A stretch of DNA of 64,000 nt from Paraconexibacter sp040581415 (GTDB taxonomy: Bacteria; Actinomycetota; Thermoleophilia; Solirubrobacterales; Solirubrobacteraceae). The DNA lies in assembly GCF_040581415.1 (NCBI RefSeq), contig NZ_CP114014.1:3224001-3288000 (forward strand), read 5' to 3'. Position 1 is the stretch's first letter. Every line of letters starts with the position of its first letter. Both the position numbers and the translations under genes were made by a program. Shown here one piece after another: positions 18,046 to 25,725 of this stretch. The notes below the pieces were generated by a model. It worked only from the letters and a program-made list of their open reading frames with translations. It ran no database searches and was not told the origin of the DNA.

Positions 18046-18738
18046 ATGAACACGCGAACCCAGATCGTCTGCGCCTGGGCGGGCTTCGTCGGGATCGGTC
18101 TGACGCTCGTCGCCCTGCTGACGGCCGGCCTGCTCCCGGCTCCTGCCGCGGACTGGACCGCCGACGAGCTCGCGCTCTGGTATCAGGACAACACCGATCG
18201 GATCCGGGCCGGCGCCGTCCTCGGCGTGCTGTCGACGGCGGGGTGGGGCGCGCTTGTGGCTGTGGCATGGGTCCAGCTCTCGTCGCGCCAGGACAACCGC
18301 CCGGCACTCGCGGCACTGCACGGCATTGCCGGCGCCGTCACCTACGTCGCGTTGATTCTGACCTTCACCGTCGTGGGGGTCGCGTCCTTCCGCCCCGACC
18401 GGTCGCCGGACACCACCCAGGCCCTGCACGACCTGGCCTGGTTCTGCCTGTTGTTCACCGTCGTCGCCCCGGCGACCCAGGCGATTGCGGCCGGTCTGGC
18501 AATCCTGAGCGACTCCAGGCCGAACCCGACGTTCCCCCGCTGGCTCGGCTATCTCGGCTGCTGGGCCGGTGTGCTGTTCATCCCGGGCATCCTGCTCGTC
18601 TTCTTCAAGGCCGGGGTCTTCGCCTACCAGGGCATCATCTCGTACCTGATCCCGCTGTTCGCCTTCGGCGTCTGGGTGATGGCGTTGTCCTGGGGCTGTC
18701 GACGGGCGGCCCTGGATGAAGCGGTCCCCGCAACCTGA
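18046..18738 (+). CDS. Hypothetical six-helix membrane protein
   Basis: A 230-residue protein from ATG 18046 with about six hydrophobic segments: near 7-29, 57-78, 93-112, 125-150, 165-185 and 195-217. An N-terminal periplasmic-type loop (DWTADELALWYQDN) sits between helices 1 and 2. Its codon use is slightly less GC-extreme than its neighbours (for example ATT and TTG codons), a weak hint of transfer. Similar unnamed proteins occur in mycobacteria. No function is assigned. It is followed by about 150 bases without a gene and then tRNA-Gln. Confidence 0.7.
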   Translation: MNTRTQIVCAWAGFVGIGLTLVALLTAGLLPAPAADWTADELALWYQDNTDRIRAGAVLGVLSTAGWGALVAVAWVQLSSRQDNRPALAALHGIAGAVTYVALILTFTVVGVASFRPDRSPDTTQALHDLAWFCLLFTVVAPATQAIAAGLAILSDSRPNPTFPRWLGYLGCWAGVLFIPGILLVFFKAGVFAYQGIISYLIPLFAFGVWVMALSWGCRRAALDEAVPAT

Positions 18739-18886
18739 CGGTTCGTCCGGAACCGCGAGGATGGTCCCGGCACGCGGGCCCGTCCCTCACAGACGCAGGC
18801 AACCGTCAGGAGATCGTCGCCGAGGCACTCGACCGGGACGGATCAGGAGGCCGATATCAGGTTCCCCACCGGCGCCGTAGAACGAC

Positions 18887-18913
18887 GAAAGCGCCCGGAT
18901 TGCGGGCGCTTTC
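18887..18913 (-). terminator. Terminator of tRNA-Gln
   Basis: Perfect 10-bp stem GAAAGCGCCC/GGGCGCTTTC with a 7-base loop, starting 6 bases past the 3' end of the tRNA gene on the minus strand. The T-run lies in the closing arm and continues in GTCGTT, a fair intrinsic terminator. Confidence 0.7.
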
Positions 18914-18919
18914 AAAAGG

Positions 18920-18991
18920 CTGCGGAACTAGGACTCGAACCTAGAATACCTGCTCCAGAGGCAGACGTGTTGCCGATTACACCATTCCGCA
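18920..18991 (-). tRNA. tRNA-Gln (anticodon CTG)
   Basis: On the minus strand a full cloverleaf can be drawn. The acceptor stem is TGCGGAA/TTCCGCA with discriminator G. The D arm is in GGTGTAATCGGCAACA. The anticodon stem TCTGC/GCAGG encloses loop CTCTGGA, which puts CTG at positions 34-36. The T arm is CTAGG-TTCGAGT-CCTAG. The 3' CCA is not encoded (GCCT follows). It decodes CAG, the dominant Gln codon in such a GC-rich genome. Confidence 0.95.
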
Positions 18992-18996
18992 ACGGG

Positions 18997-19028
18997 GTCC
19001 GGGCGCGTGGCCCGGACGGCAAAGTATA
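18997..19028 (-). promoter_or_regulatory. Hairpin and -10-like element upstream of tRNA-Gln
   Basis: Minus-strand TATACT (19023-19028) is a good -10 hexamer about 32 bases before the tRNA 5' end; no strong -35 is visible. Between it and the tRNA lies a perfect 8-bp hairpin (GTCCGGGC/GCCCGGAC, 18997-19017). The hairpin may end transcription of the Ser/Gly-rich gene, whose stop is at 19068, or form a processed tRNA leader. Confidence 0.4.
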
Positions 19029-19067
19029 GGCAATCCGGCGCCGCGGAGGCGGCTGCCCGTCAGCGAG

Positions 19068-20264
19068 TCAACTGCCGCCCTTGCCTTGGCCCGGCGCGCC
19101 CGATCCGCCGACCGAACCGGCGCCCGACGAGGAGCCGGCGCTGCCGGACGAGCTGCTGCCGCCACCGCCCTTGACGCTGCCACCACCGGCGGGCGCCGAC
19201 GGGGCTGCGGGGGCGGGCGCCTCGGAGCCGCTGGACTTCACCGCGCCACCGCCGCCGACCGACGACGCCGACGACGACGGCGCCGAGGACGCCGAGGACC
19301 CGGCGCTGCCCGAGCCGCCGGAGCTCTTCGCCTGACCCGGCGACGCGGACGAGCTGCCCGCGCTCGAGCTCGATGCGCCTGAGCTGCCGGTGGAGGACTT
19401 CCCGGCGCTCGCGGCCACCGCGCCCTTTGACTGACCGCCCCCGGCAGACGCCTTGGCGGACGAGGAGGAGCTGCCTGACGACGCCGACCCGCTGCCGGAC
19501 GCTCCCGAGCTGCCCGAGCCGCTGGACGACCCGGAGCCGCCGCTACCCGAACCGCTGGAAGACCCGGAGCCGGCCGACGACGAGCCGCCCGCGCTGCTCG
19601 AGCCCGCGCCGCCGGACCCGGCCGCAGGCGCCGAGACGACGGGGGTGGTCGGGCGCGCGGTGGCCGCACCGCCGGCGGAGCTGGCCGACGGCCGCCGGGA
19701 TGACGCCGTCCCGGCGCTTGCCCCACTGCGTCGCGGTGAGGCCGCGGACCCGCTCTGCCCGGCCCGCGACGTGCGACCGGCAGCCGTGCCACCCGGCGTC
19801 GGGACCAGTCCGGAAGCGGTACCCGCCGCGGCCGCGGCCGCGGCCAGGGTCCCGGGACCGGACACCGCGGGCGCGACGACGGCACCAGGGAAGACCGGGG
19901 CATTCACCGCACCGGGCAACGACCCGATCCGGCCGGCGAGCACGTTGCCCCCCGGCAGCAGCGGGTTTGCCCGCGTGAGCGGGTCGTTGATGCCGGCGGT
20001 GGTCGGCGAGACCCCGGGCACCTCGAGCTGGCGGGCGGCCGGCCCGCCGAACGCCGGCCACAGGTCGAAGCCCAGCTGCGAGCCCACGATCCCGGCGACG
20101 CCGAGCATCAGGACGACCGACGCGGCTGCCGCTGCACTGCCGGCGGCGAGCGTGCTGCGCAGGTTGAGAGCGGCCGACCCGACCAGCGTGTGGTCGCTGT
20201 GCGTGCGCGCCGAATCGGGGCGTCCGCCCCACCAGCCCGCACCACCGAAGTTCTGGTCGGCCAT
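19068..20264 (-). CDS. Ser/Gly/Ala-rich membrane-anchored surface protein
   Basis: A 398-residue protein from ATG 20264. A short cytosolic N terminus with aromatic motif GGAGWWGG is followed by one membrane segment (about residues 39-62) and a segment with some order (LGFDLWPAFGG, NDPLTRANPLLPGG). The last 200 residues are almost entirely Ser, Gly and Ala, with blocks such as GSGSSSGSGSGGSGSS and sparse Lys. Type II orientation puts the low-complexity region outside the cell. No sorting motif or catalytic domain is seen. A flexible wall-spanning or glycosylated stalk is plausible. The repeat-rich frame is genuine: it is uninterrupted, with a sensible start and membrane anchor. Confidence 0.7.
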   Translation of the reverse strand: MADQNFGGAGWWGGRPDSARTHSDHTLVGSAALNLRSTLAAGSAAAAASVVLMLGVAGIVGSQLGFDLWPAFGGPAARQLEVPGVSPTTAGINDPLTRANPLLPGGNVLAGRIGSLPGAVNAPVFPGAVVAPAVSGPGTLAAAAAAAGTASGLVPTPGGTAAGRTSRAGQSGSAASPRRSGASAGTASSRRPSASSAGGAATARPTTPVVSAPAAGSGGAGSSSAGGSSSAGSGSSSGSGSGGSGSSSGSGSSGASGSGSASSGSSSSSAKASAGGGQSKGAVAASAGKSSTGSSGASSSSAGSSSASPGQAKSSGGSGSAGSSASSAPSSSASSVGGGGAVKSSGSEAPAPAAPSAPAGGGSVKGGGGSSSSGSAGSSSGAGSVGGSGAPGQGKGGS

Positions 20265-20327
20265 TACCTGTAAATCCTACCCGTGTCCAGCACCGGCTAC
20301 CTACGACCAGCCGGATGTTCGATCGGG

Positions 20328-20996
20328 TCAGTCCGTCTCGGGGGCCGCGAACTGCTCCGTGATCGAGTCCTCGAGCCCCGGGTCAAGCACCAGCAGCACC
20401 TCGTCGCTGGCCCGGATCACGGAGTCCGGCTTGGGCACGAAGCCATCGCCCTGACGCAGGATCGAGATGATCAGGACGCCCTCGGGCAGGACCACGTCCG
20501 CCACCCGCTGACCGGCGGCGGGCGAGCCCTCGGCCACCTCGACCTCGATGATCTCCAGGCGCTCGTCGCGCAGGTCCAGCAGGTGGACGAGGCCGTAGGA
20601 CGGGACCTCGTGCTCGATCAGGCGCAGGATGAGGTCGGTCGCGCTGACGGTCGGGGCGACGCCCAGCAGCTCGAACCACTCGCGGTTCCGCGGGTTGTTC
20701 ACGCGGGCGATGATCCGGTCGCAGAGGTACTTCTCCTTGGCCATCTGGCAGATGAGGATGTTGTCCTCGTCGTCGCCGGTGACCGCGATCACGAGGTCCG
20801 CCCGCTGGATGCCCGCACGTTCCAGGACCCAGAGCTCGGTGGCGTCGCCGTACTGGACCTGGTGCTCGAGCTCCTGCTCGATGGTGAGGTAGCGGTCGCG
20901 CTGGGCCTCCAGCAGCGTCACCTCGTGGTTCTTGGCGAGCAGCTCGCGGGTCAGGTTCCAGCCGACCTTGCCGCCACCGGCGATGATCACGTACAT
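20328..20996 (-). CDS. TrkA/CeoC-like K+ channel regulator (RCK N+C domains)
   Basis: A 222-residue cytosolic protein from ATG 20996. The N-terminal Rossmann domain (MYVIIAGGGKVGWNLTRELL, then LLEAQRDRY and AVTGDDEDNILICQMAK) binds NAD(H) or ATP; the C-terminal RCK-C domain covers about residues 135-222 (EVEVAEGSPAAGQ, LIISILRQGD, DEVLLVLDPG). Such proteins gate potassium uptake. Its start codon shares one base with the stop of the shorter TrkA gene upstream. Last gene of a probable operon with two APC/UspA transporters, like ceoB-ceoC beside an APC gene in mycobacteria. Confidence 0.9.
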   Translation of the reverse strand: MYVIIAGGGKVGWNLTRELLAKNHEVTLLEAQRDRYLTIEQELEHQVQYGDATELWVLERAGIQRADLVIAVTGDDEDNILICQMAKEKYLCDRIIARVNNPRNREWFELLGVAPTVSATDLILRLIEHEVPSYGLVHLLDLRDERLEIIEVEVAEGSPAAGQRVADVVLPEGVLIISILRQGDGFVPKPDSVIRASDEVLLVLDPGLEDSITEQFAAPETD

Positions 20997-21421
20997 CAGG
21001 AGACCTCCGCCAGCGCAACCTTGAACTGGTCGATGGCGTGCGCCGTCGGCGAGATCGTCCGCAGTCCCTGCGTCTCGTACCAGGCGGCGCGGGCCGGATC
21101 CATGACCCGGGCGATCACGTGGTCGATCCCGAACTTCTTCTGGGCGATCTGGGCGATGATCAGGTTCGTGTTGTCGCCGTGGGTGCAGGCGATGAACATC
21201 TGGGCCTTGTCGATGCCGGCCTCCAGCAGCGCCTCGACCTCGATGCCGTGGCCGACCGTGAAGCGCCCGCCCGCGTCCTCCCACGACGTGGCCTGACCGG
21301 CGTCGAGCCGCTCGTGCGACAGCGGATCGTCATCGAGCACGGACACCTCGTGCCCCGCAGCCAGCGCCGACCGGGCTGCTGCTGATCCGACGCGACCGGC
21401 TCCCACGATGAGGACGAACAT
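20996..21421 (-). CDS. Single-domain TrkA-N/CeoB-like protein
   Basis: A 141-residue protein from ATG 21421 consisting of only the Rossmann/RCK-N domain: FVLIVGAGRVGSAAARSAL, VLDDDPLSHERL, the acidic strand-end near EDAGG, and FIACTHGDNTNLIIAQIAQ. It lacks the RCK-C domain of usual TrkA proteins (about 220 residues), so it probably assembles with the two-domain partner encoded next. It overlaps that partner's start by one base and follows the APC/UspA gene by 36 bases. Confidence 0.88.
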   Translation of the reverse strand: MFVLIVGAGRVGSAAARSALAAGHEVSVLDDDPLSHERLDAGQATSWEDAGGRFTVGHGIEVEALLEAGIDKAQMFIACTHGDNTNLIIAQIAQKKFGIDHVIARVMDPARAAWYETQGLRTISPTAHAIDQFKVALAEVS

Positions 21422-21457
21422 GGGCGGGGACGATAGTCCCTGGAGACCGCCGGTGGC

Positions 21458-23500
21458 CTATCCCTTGCCGGGGGTGGCGTCCCCGGCAAGGTCGGACGCG
21501 GGTGACGGCCAGCTGTCGTCGGCAGGCGGAGCCGTGAGGATCACCGGGCAGTGGGCCTTGGTGACCACGTACTTGGTGATCTCCCCCACGAAGTTGTCGC
21601 GCGGGCCGCCCCGGCCGCCGAGGCGGGCGCCGCCCTTGATCCGGGACGGCTCCTCGGCCGCCATCACGATCGCCTCGACGCCGCGGCGGCGGGCCTCCTC
21701 GACGATCGCGTGCCCCGCGCTGCGGGTGCGGACCGTCGCCGTGACGACCTCGACGCCCTGGTACTCCTCGCCGACCGCCTTGGCCCGCCGGAGCGCGGCG
21801 CGGGCCCGCTCGATGGTCCCGTCCGGGAGGCGGGCGTCGATCGGCAGGGACATCGGCACCTCGATGATCCACAGCGCCTCGACCACCGCGCCCTCCTCGG
21901 AGTCGAAGTCCTCGTGCTCGTCGCCCGCCAGGCGGCCGGCGGTCTGGATGATGTCGTCGTCCAGGGCGGAGCCCATCAGCGGGACGAGGATCGAGCCGTA
22001 GGCGACGCCGGGGAGCCGCGAACCACGTAGCGCGAGCTCGGGCACGGTGATCCGGGCGAAAACCGACTTCTCCTGTGTCAGGCGGTAGGCGACGTAGAGC
22101 ACGACCCCGAACGCCATCCAGCCGAGCCCGACGTAGCGGGCGCCGGAGTGGAAGACGACGACGCTGACCCAGGCCAGCAGCGCGAGGACGGCCCCCAGGA
22201 TCGCCGGGAGCGGCAGGCTGCCGCGCCCGAAGCGGACCGACAGCGGGACGCGGTACGGACGCCGGCGGTCAGGCTCCTTGAACCGCAGGCGGATGATCGA
22301 CGCGTGCGCGATGGTCAGGCCCAGCAGCGAGCCGAACGCGTAGATCCCGACGAGCAGGTCCAGGTCGGCGGGGATCACCAGGACGACCGCGAGCACGGAG
22401 GCGAGCACGACCACCACGTACGGGGTGGAGCGCGTCGGGTGCAGCCGGCCGAGGGCGGACGGGATCTGCCGGTTGAGCGCCAGCGAGTAGCCCAGGCGCG
22501 AGAGGCCGAGCATCGCCGAGTTGGCCGCGGCGATCAGCGTCACCGTGGCGGCCGCCGCCAGCACGTACTTGGCCCCTGACGACAGCCAGTCCTGCTCGAA
22601 GGCGTCCGCGATGCCGAGGACCGGCGCGTTCAGCACCTCGTCGTCGAGCGGCTCCTTCAGCCGCGTCGCCGGGATGGCCGTGACGGCGACGGTCGCGATG
22701 CCCGTGTAGATGACGACGACGAACGCCGTCGAGCTCGCGACGAAGCGCTTCAGGCCGGCGGTGCGGACCCCGACCTCCCCCGCGAGCCCCGACGCCGACT
22801 CCAGGCCGGTGAGGACGACCGTCGCCACGCCGACGGCGAAGATCGCGTCCGACCAGGTCGGCGTCGTCCCGAGCTCGATGTTGCTCGTCAGCACGTCGGG
22901 GTCGAAGAACACCGCCAGCCCGACGACGACGAGCGCCAGCTGCAGCCCGAGGTCGGCGAGGACGATGATGATGAGGCGGCGCGCGCGGGTGCTCTGGAAG
23001 CCCCGGATGGTGCCGGTCGCGACGTAGCCGATGATGGCGATCGCCGCGGCCAGCTCGACCCCGCCGCGGCCCAGCGGCGCCCAGAACGCAGCCGCGTAGT
23101 TCGTCGCCGAGAACGCGCAGACCGCGACGAGGATGATGTAGTCGAGCAGCACCGCCCAGCCGGCCACGAACGACCACAACTCGTTGAAGGCGTAGCGGGC
23201 GAAGACGGTCGAGCCGCCCTTGTCCTGGTGCAGTGACGCGCCCTCGACGTAGGTCATCGTCGCCAGGGCGAAGAAGCCGCCCGCGATCAGGAAGATGACG
23301 GGGGTCAGGCCGAGCGCGTGATCGGCGACGACGCCCAGCGAGAAGTAGACGCCGCTCGCCAGCGCCGTCCAGACCACCGCGAAGAGGACCGGCGAGCCGA
23401 CCGTCCCGCGGACGCGGTCGATCGCCGCGTCCGCGACGCCGGCCGCCGCGTCCGCGGCCTCGCGCGCTGCCTCGGTCGCGCGTTCCTGGGCGTCGGGCAT
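21458..23500 (-). CDS. APC-superfamily transporter with C-terminal UspA domain (KimA-like)
   Basis: A 680-residue protein with an amphipathic Ala-rich N terminus, about 12 membrane helices (residues 35-470), and a cytosolic universal-stress-protein domain (about 510-665). The latter ends in a nucleotide-loop-like stretch (LGGRGGPRDNFVGEI, then KAHCPVILT). This fusion is that of the B. subtilis potassium importer KimA (YdaO), whose UspA-like part binds c-di-AMP. Annotation pipelines usually call it an amino-acid permease. Its place beside two TrkA genes favours K+ transport. Operon order: 25637 transporter, 65-residue protein, this gene, then the TrkA pair. Confidence 0.85.
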   Translation of the reverse strand: MPDAQERATEAAREAADAAAGVADAAIDRVRGTVGSPVLFAVVWTALASGVYFSLGVVADHALGLTPVIFLIAGGFFALATMTYVEGASLHQDKGGSTVFARYAFNELWSFVAGWAVLLDYIILVAVCAFSATNYAAAFWAPLGRGGVELAAAIAIIGYVATGTIRGFQSTRARRLIIIVLADLGLQLALVVVGLAVFFDPDVLTSNIELGTTPTWSDAIFAVGVATVVLTGLESASGLAGEVGVRTAGLKRFVASSTAFVVVIYTGIATVAVTAIPATRLKEPLDDEVLNAPVLGIADAFEQDWLSSGAKYVLAAAATVTLIAAANSAMLGLSRLGYSLALNRQIPSALGRLHPTRSTPYVVVVLASVLAVVLVIPADLDLLVGIYAFGSLLGLTIAHASIIRLRFKEPDRRRPYRVPLSVRFGRGSLPLPAILGAVLALLAWVSVVVFHSGARYVGLGWMAFGVVLYVAYRLTQEKSVFARITVPELALRGSRLPGVAYGSILVPLMGSALDDDIIQTAGRLAGDEHEDFDSEEGAVVEALWIIEVPMSLPIDARLPDGTIERARAALRRAKAVGEEYQGVEVVTATVRTRSAGHAIVEEARRRGVEAIVMAAEEPSRIKGGARLGGRGGPRDNFVGEITKYVVTKAHCPVILTAPPADDSWPSPASDLAGDATPGKG

Positions 23501-23505
23501 GGCGG

Positions 23506-23703
23506 CTACCCGCTCCGCAGGGACACGTAGAGCCGCCCGCCGCCGGCGCCGACGAACAGCACGCCCATCACCAGCCCGATCGCGAGGGCGCCGCCCCCGC
23601 GCACGAGTGTGGACACGATCATCGCGACGCCGAGCACGAGCATCAGCGCGGACAGCAGGCGCGTGCTGGAGCGGTGCAGGTTGCGGGACTCGGGCTCGGG
23701 CAT
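23506..23703 (-). CDS. Small two-helix membrane protein
   Basis: A 65-residue protein from ATG 23703, sharing one base with the stop of the upstream transporter and ending 5 bases before the next transporter. It has a basic N terminus (MPEPESRNLHRSSTRLL) and two hydrophobic segments (about 18-36 and 41-58). The tight placement between two KimA-like genes suggests an accessory subunit or regulator of the transporters. No family recognised. Confidence 0.75.
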   Translation of the reverse strand: MPEPESRNLHRSSTRLLSALMLVLGVAMIVSTLVRGGGALAIGLVMGVLFVGAGGGRLYVSLRSG

Positions 23704-25637
23704 CAGGTGCGCTCGGCGGCGGTCGGAGCGGGCTCGGACTGGATGATCACGCGGCAGGGACGCTTGGCCAGGACGGTCTCGAGGGTGCGGCCGAAGACCG
23801 TGTTGGCGGTCGTCCGCGGCGGCAGCGGCATGACGATCGCCCGGGCGTGGATCGCGGTGGCCGCCTCCACGATGACGGTCCCGGCGGCGCCGGCGCGGAC
23901 CCGCTGGGTCCGACCGGTGACGCGACGCCCGCCCTGCAGCCTCGCCTGCTCGATCATCGCCTGCGCCGCGGCCTCCATCTCGGGCAGGTCGGCGTCCAGG
24001 GGCGAGGAGGTCGGCACCGGGATCGTCACCAGGACGTAGATGCCGCGGCGGCGGATCGCCGCGACCTTCACCGCGGTGGCGAGCGCGCCCGGGGCGTACG
24101 GCCTGGAGGAGTCCAGGGCGACCAGCACGGACTCGTACTCGGCCTCGCGGTCGGTGACCGGGAGCGGGATCGCGATCTTCGTGGTCGTGGTCAGGTCGAG
24201 CCCCTGCCGGCGCCGGTACACCGGGTAGAGCAGCATCCCGAGGCCGATCCAGGCGACGCCGGCCGCGGCCACGTCCAGGTGCAGGAACGTCACGACGAGG
24301 AACGCGAGGCCGGTGAAGGCGCCGCCGAAGACCGCGAACAGCGGCAGCGAGCGCCCGCGGAACGGGATGTTGCCCGGCCCGCGATACGGACGGTGGACGT
24401 CCGGCTTGGACATTCGCAGCCAGACGACGGACACGTGGGCGATCGTGAACGAGAGCATCGCGCCGAACGCGTACATGTTGCCCAGGAACTCGGCCTTGCC
24501 CGGGATCATCGCCACGCAGGCGATCGCGCCGAACAGCAGGATCCCGATCCACGGGGTGCCGTACTTCGGGTGCAGCTGGCGCAGCCCGTCGGGGACCTGC
24601 CGGTGCAGGCCCATCGAGTAGACCAGCCGCGAGACGCCGATGATGCCGGCGTTCGTCGCGATGAACAGGATCGTCGCCGCGAGCAGGCCGACGTAGATCT
24701 CCCCGGGGGCCTGCAGGAACCCGAGGTTCATCGCCTTGACCACGCCGAGGATCGGGTCCCCGGCGTACCCGCCCGCCGCCTCCGTCAGCCCCAGCAGCGT
24801 CACCTGGTCCCCGACCTGCGCCTCGCCGGACGCCACGGCCTCGCTGCCGGCGGTCGCCGTGAAGACGGGCAGCGCGCTGAGGGCGACCGCGGGCAGCGCC
24901 GCGTAGATCGCGAAGACGGCGATCACGACGCGGTTGATCGCGGCGGGGATCGTCTTCGTCTCGTCCTTGGCCTCCTCGGCCATGTTCGAGATCGTCTCGA
25001 TGCCGGTGTAGGCGATCATCCCGACCGGGATCGCGAGGAAGAAGTCCTTCCAGCTGGGGGTGACGCCGAGGTCGACGTTGTCGATCAGGGTGTCGGGGCT
25101 GAGGACGAGGACGAAGCCGACGATGACGAGCAGCAGCTGCGTCAGGAAGTCGGTGACGGCGAGCGCGATGTTGACGCCGGCGGACTCCTCGGCGCCGCGG
25201 ACGTTCACGAACGCGAGCAGCCCGACGACGGCGATCCCGACGAAGATGTCGGCCGGGCTGCTGCGGAAGGCGTCGATGCCGAGGACGCCGCCGAGGTAGT
25301 GCGGCACGAAGAACGCGGAGATCGCGATCGTGATCGTGTAGTTCAGCATCTGCGCCCAGGCGGCGAAGAAGCTCCAGAACTCGTTGAAGGCGTGGCGGGC
25401 GAAGGACGAGGACCCGCCGGCCTCCGGGTACATCGCGGTCGCCTCGGCGTACGTGGCGGCCGTCAGGTAGAAGATGAAGCCGGTGATGATGAACACCACC
25501 GGCGTGAGGCCGAGCGCGAAGCTCGCGACGAGCCCCAGCGCGTAGTAGATCGACGACCCGACGTTCCCGTAGGCGGTGGAGAAGAGCGCGTTGACCCCCA
25601 GCACGCGCTGCAGGCCGTGGAGGCGGCGTTCGGCCAT
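23703..25637 (-). CDS. APC-superfamily transporter with C-terminal UspA domain (KimA-like), paralogue 2
   Basis: A 644-residue paralogue of the 21458-23500 protein: YGNVGSSIYYALGLVASFAL in the first helix, 12 helices to about residue 465, then a UspA-like domain (YESVLVALDSSRPYAPG, AIHARAIVMPLPP, FGRTLETVLAKRPCRVII). First gene of the probable five-gene potassium operon. The glycine loop seen in ATP-binding UspA proteins is weak here, so the two paralogues may differ in nucleotide response. An amino-acid substrate cannot be excluded from sequence alone. Confidence 0.85.
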   Translation of the reverse strand: MAERRLHGLQRVLGVNALFSTAYGNVGSSIYYALGLVASFALGLTPVVFIITGFIFYLTAATYAEATAMYPEAGGSSSFARHAFNEFWSFFAAWAQMLNYTITIAISAFFVPHYLGGVLGIDAFRSSPADIFVGIAVVGLLAFVNVRGAEESAGVNIALAVTDFLTQLLLVIVGFVLVLSPDTLIDNVDLGVTPSWKDFFLAIPVGMIAYTGIETISNMAEEAKDETKTIPAAINRVVIAVFAIYAALPAVALSALPVFTATAGSEAVASGEAQVGDQVTLLGLTEAAGGYAGDPILGVVKAMNLGFLQAPGEIYVGLLAATILFIATNAGIIGVSRLVYSMGLHRQVPDGLRQLHPKYGTPWIGILLFGAIACVAMIPGKAEFLGNMYAFGAMLSFTIAHVSVVWLRMSKPDVHRPYRGPGNIPFRGRSLPLFAVFGGAFTGLAFLVVTFLHLDVAAAGVAWIGLGMLLYPVYRRRQGLDLTTTTKIAIPLPVTDREAEYESVLVALDSSRPYAPGALATAVKVAAIRRRGIYVLVTIPVPTSSPLDADLPEMEAAAQAMIEQARLQGGRRVTGRTQRVRAGAAGTVIVEAATAIHARAIVMPLPPRTTANTVFGRTLETVLAKRPCRVIIQSEPAPTAAERT

Positions 25638-25725
25638 GGGCGGTGCGGGAGTCTATGGCCCGTCCCGCTCGGCCGGAGTCTGCGACGCGCCAGATGTGCG
25701 GACCCTCATCCGCCGGGCGCGGACC

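Noticed and set aside
18997..19017. Second tRNA or small RNA next to tRNA-Gln
   Set aside because: Only a simple 8-bp hairpin is present; no cloverleaf can be drawn.
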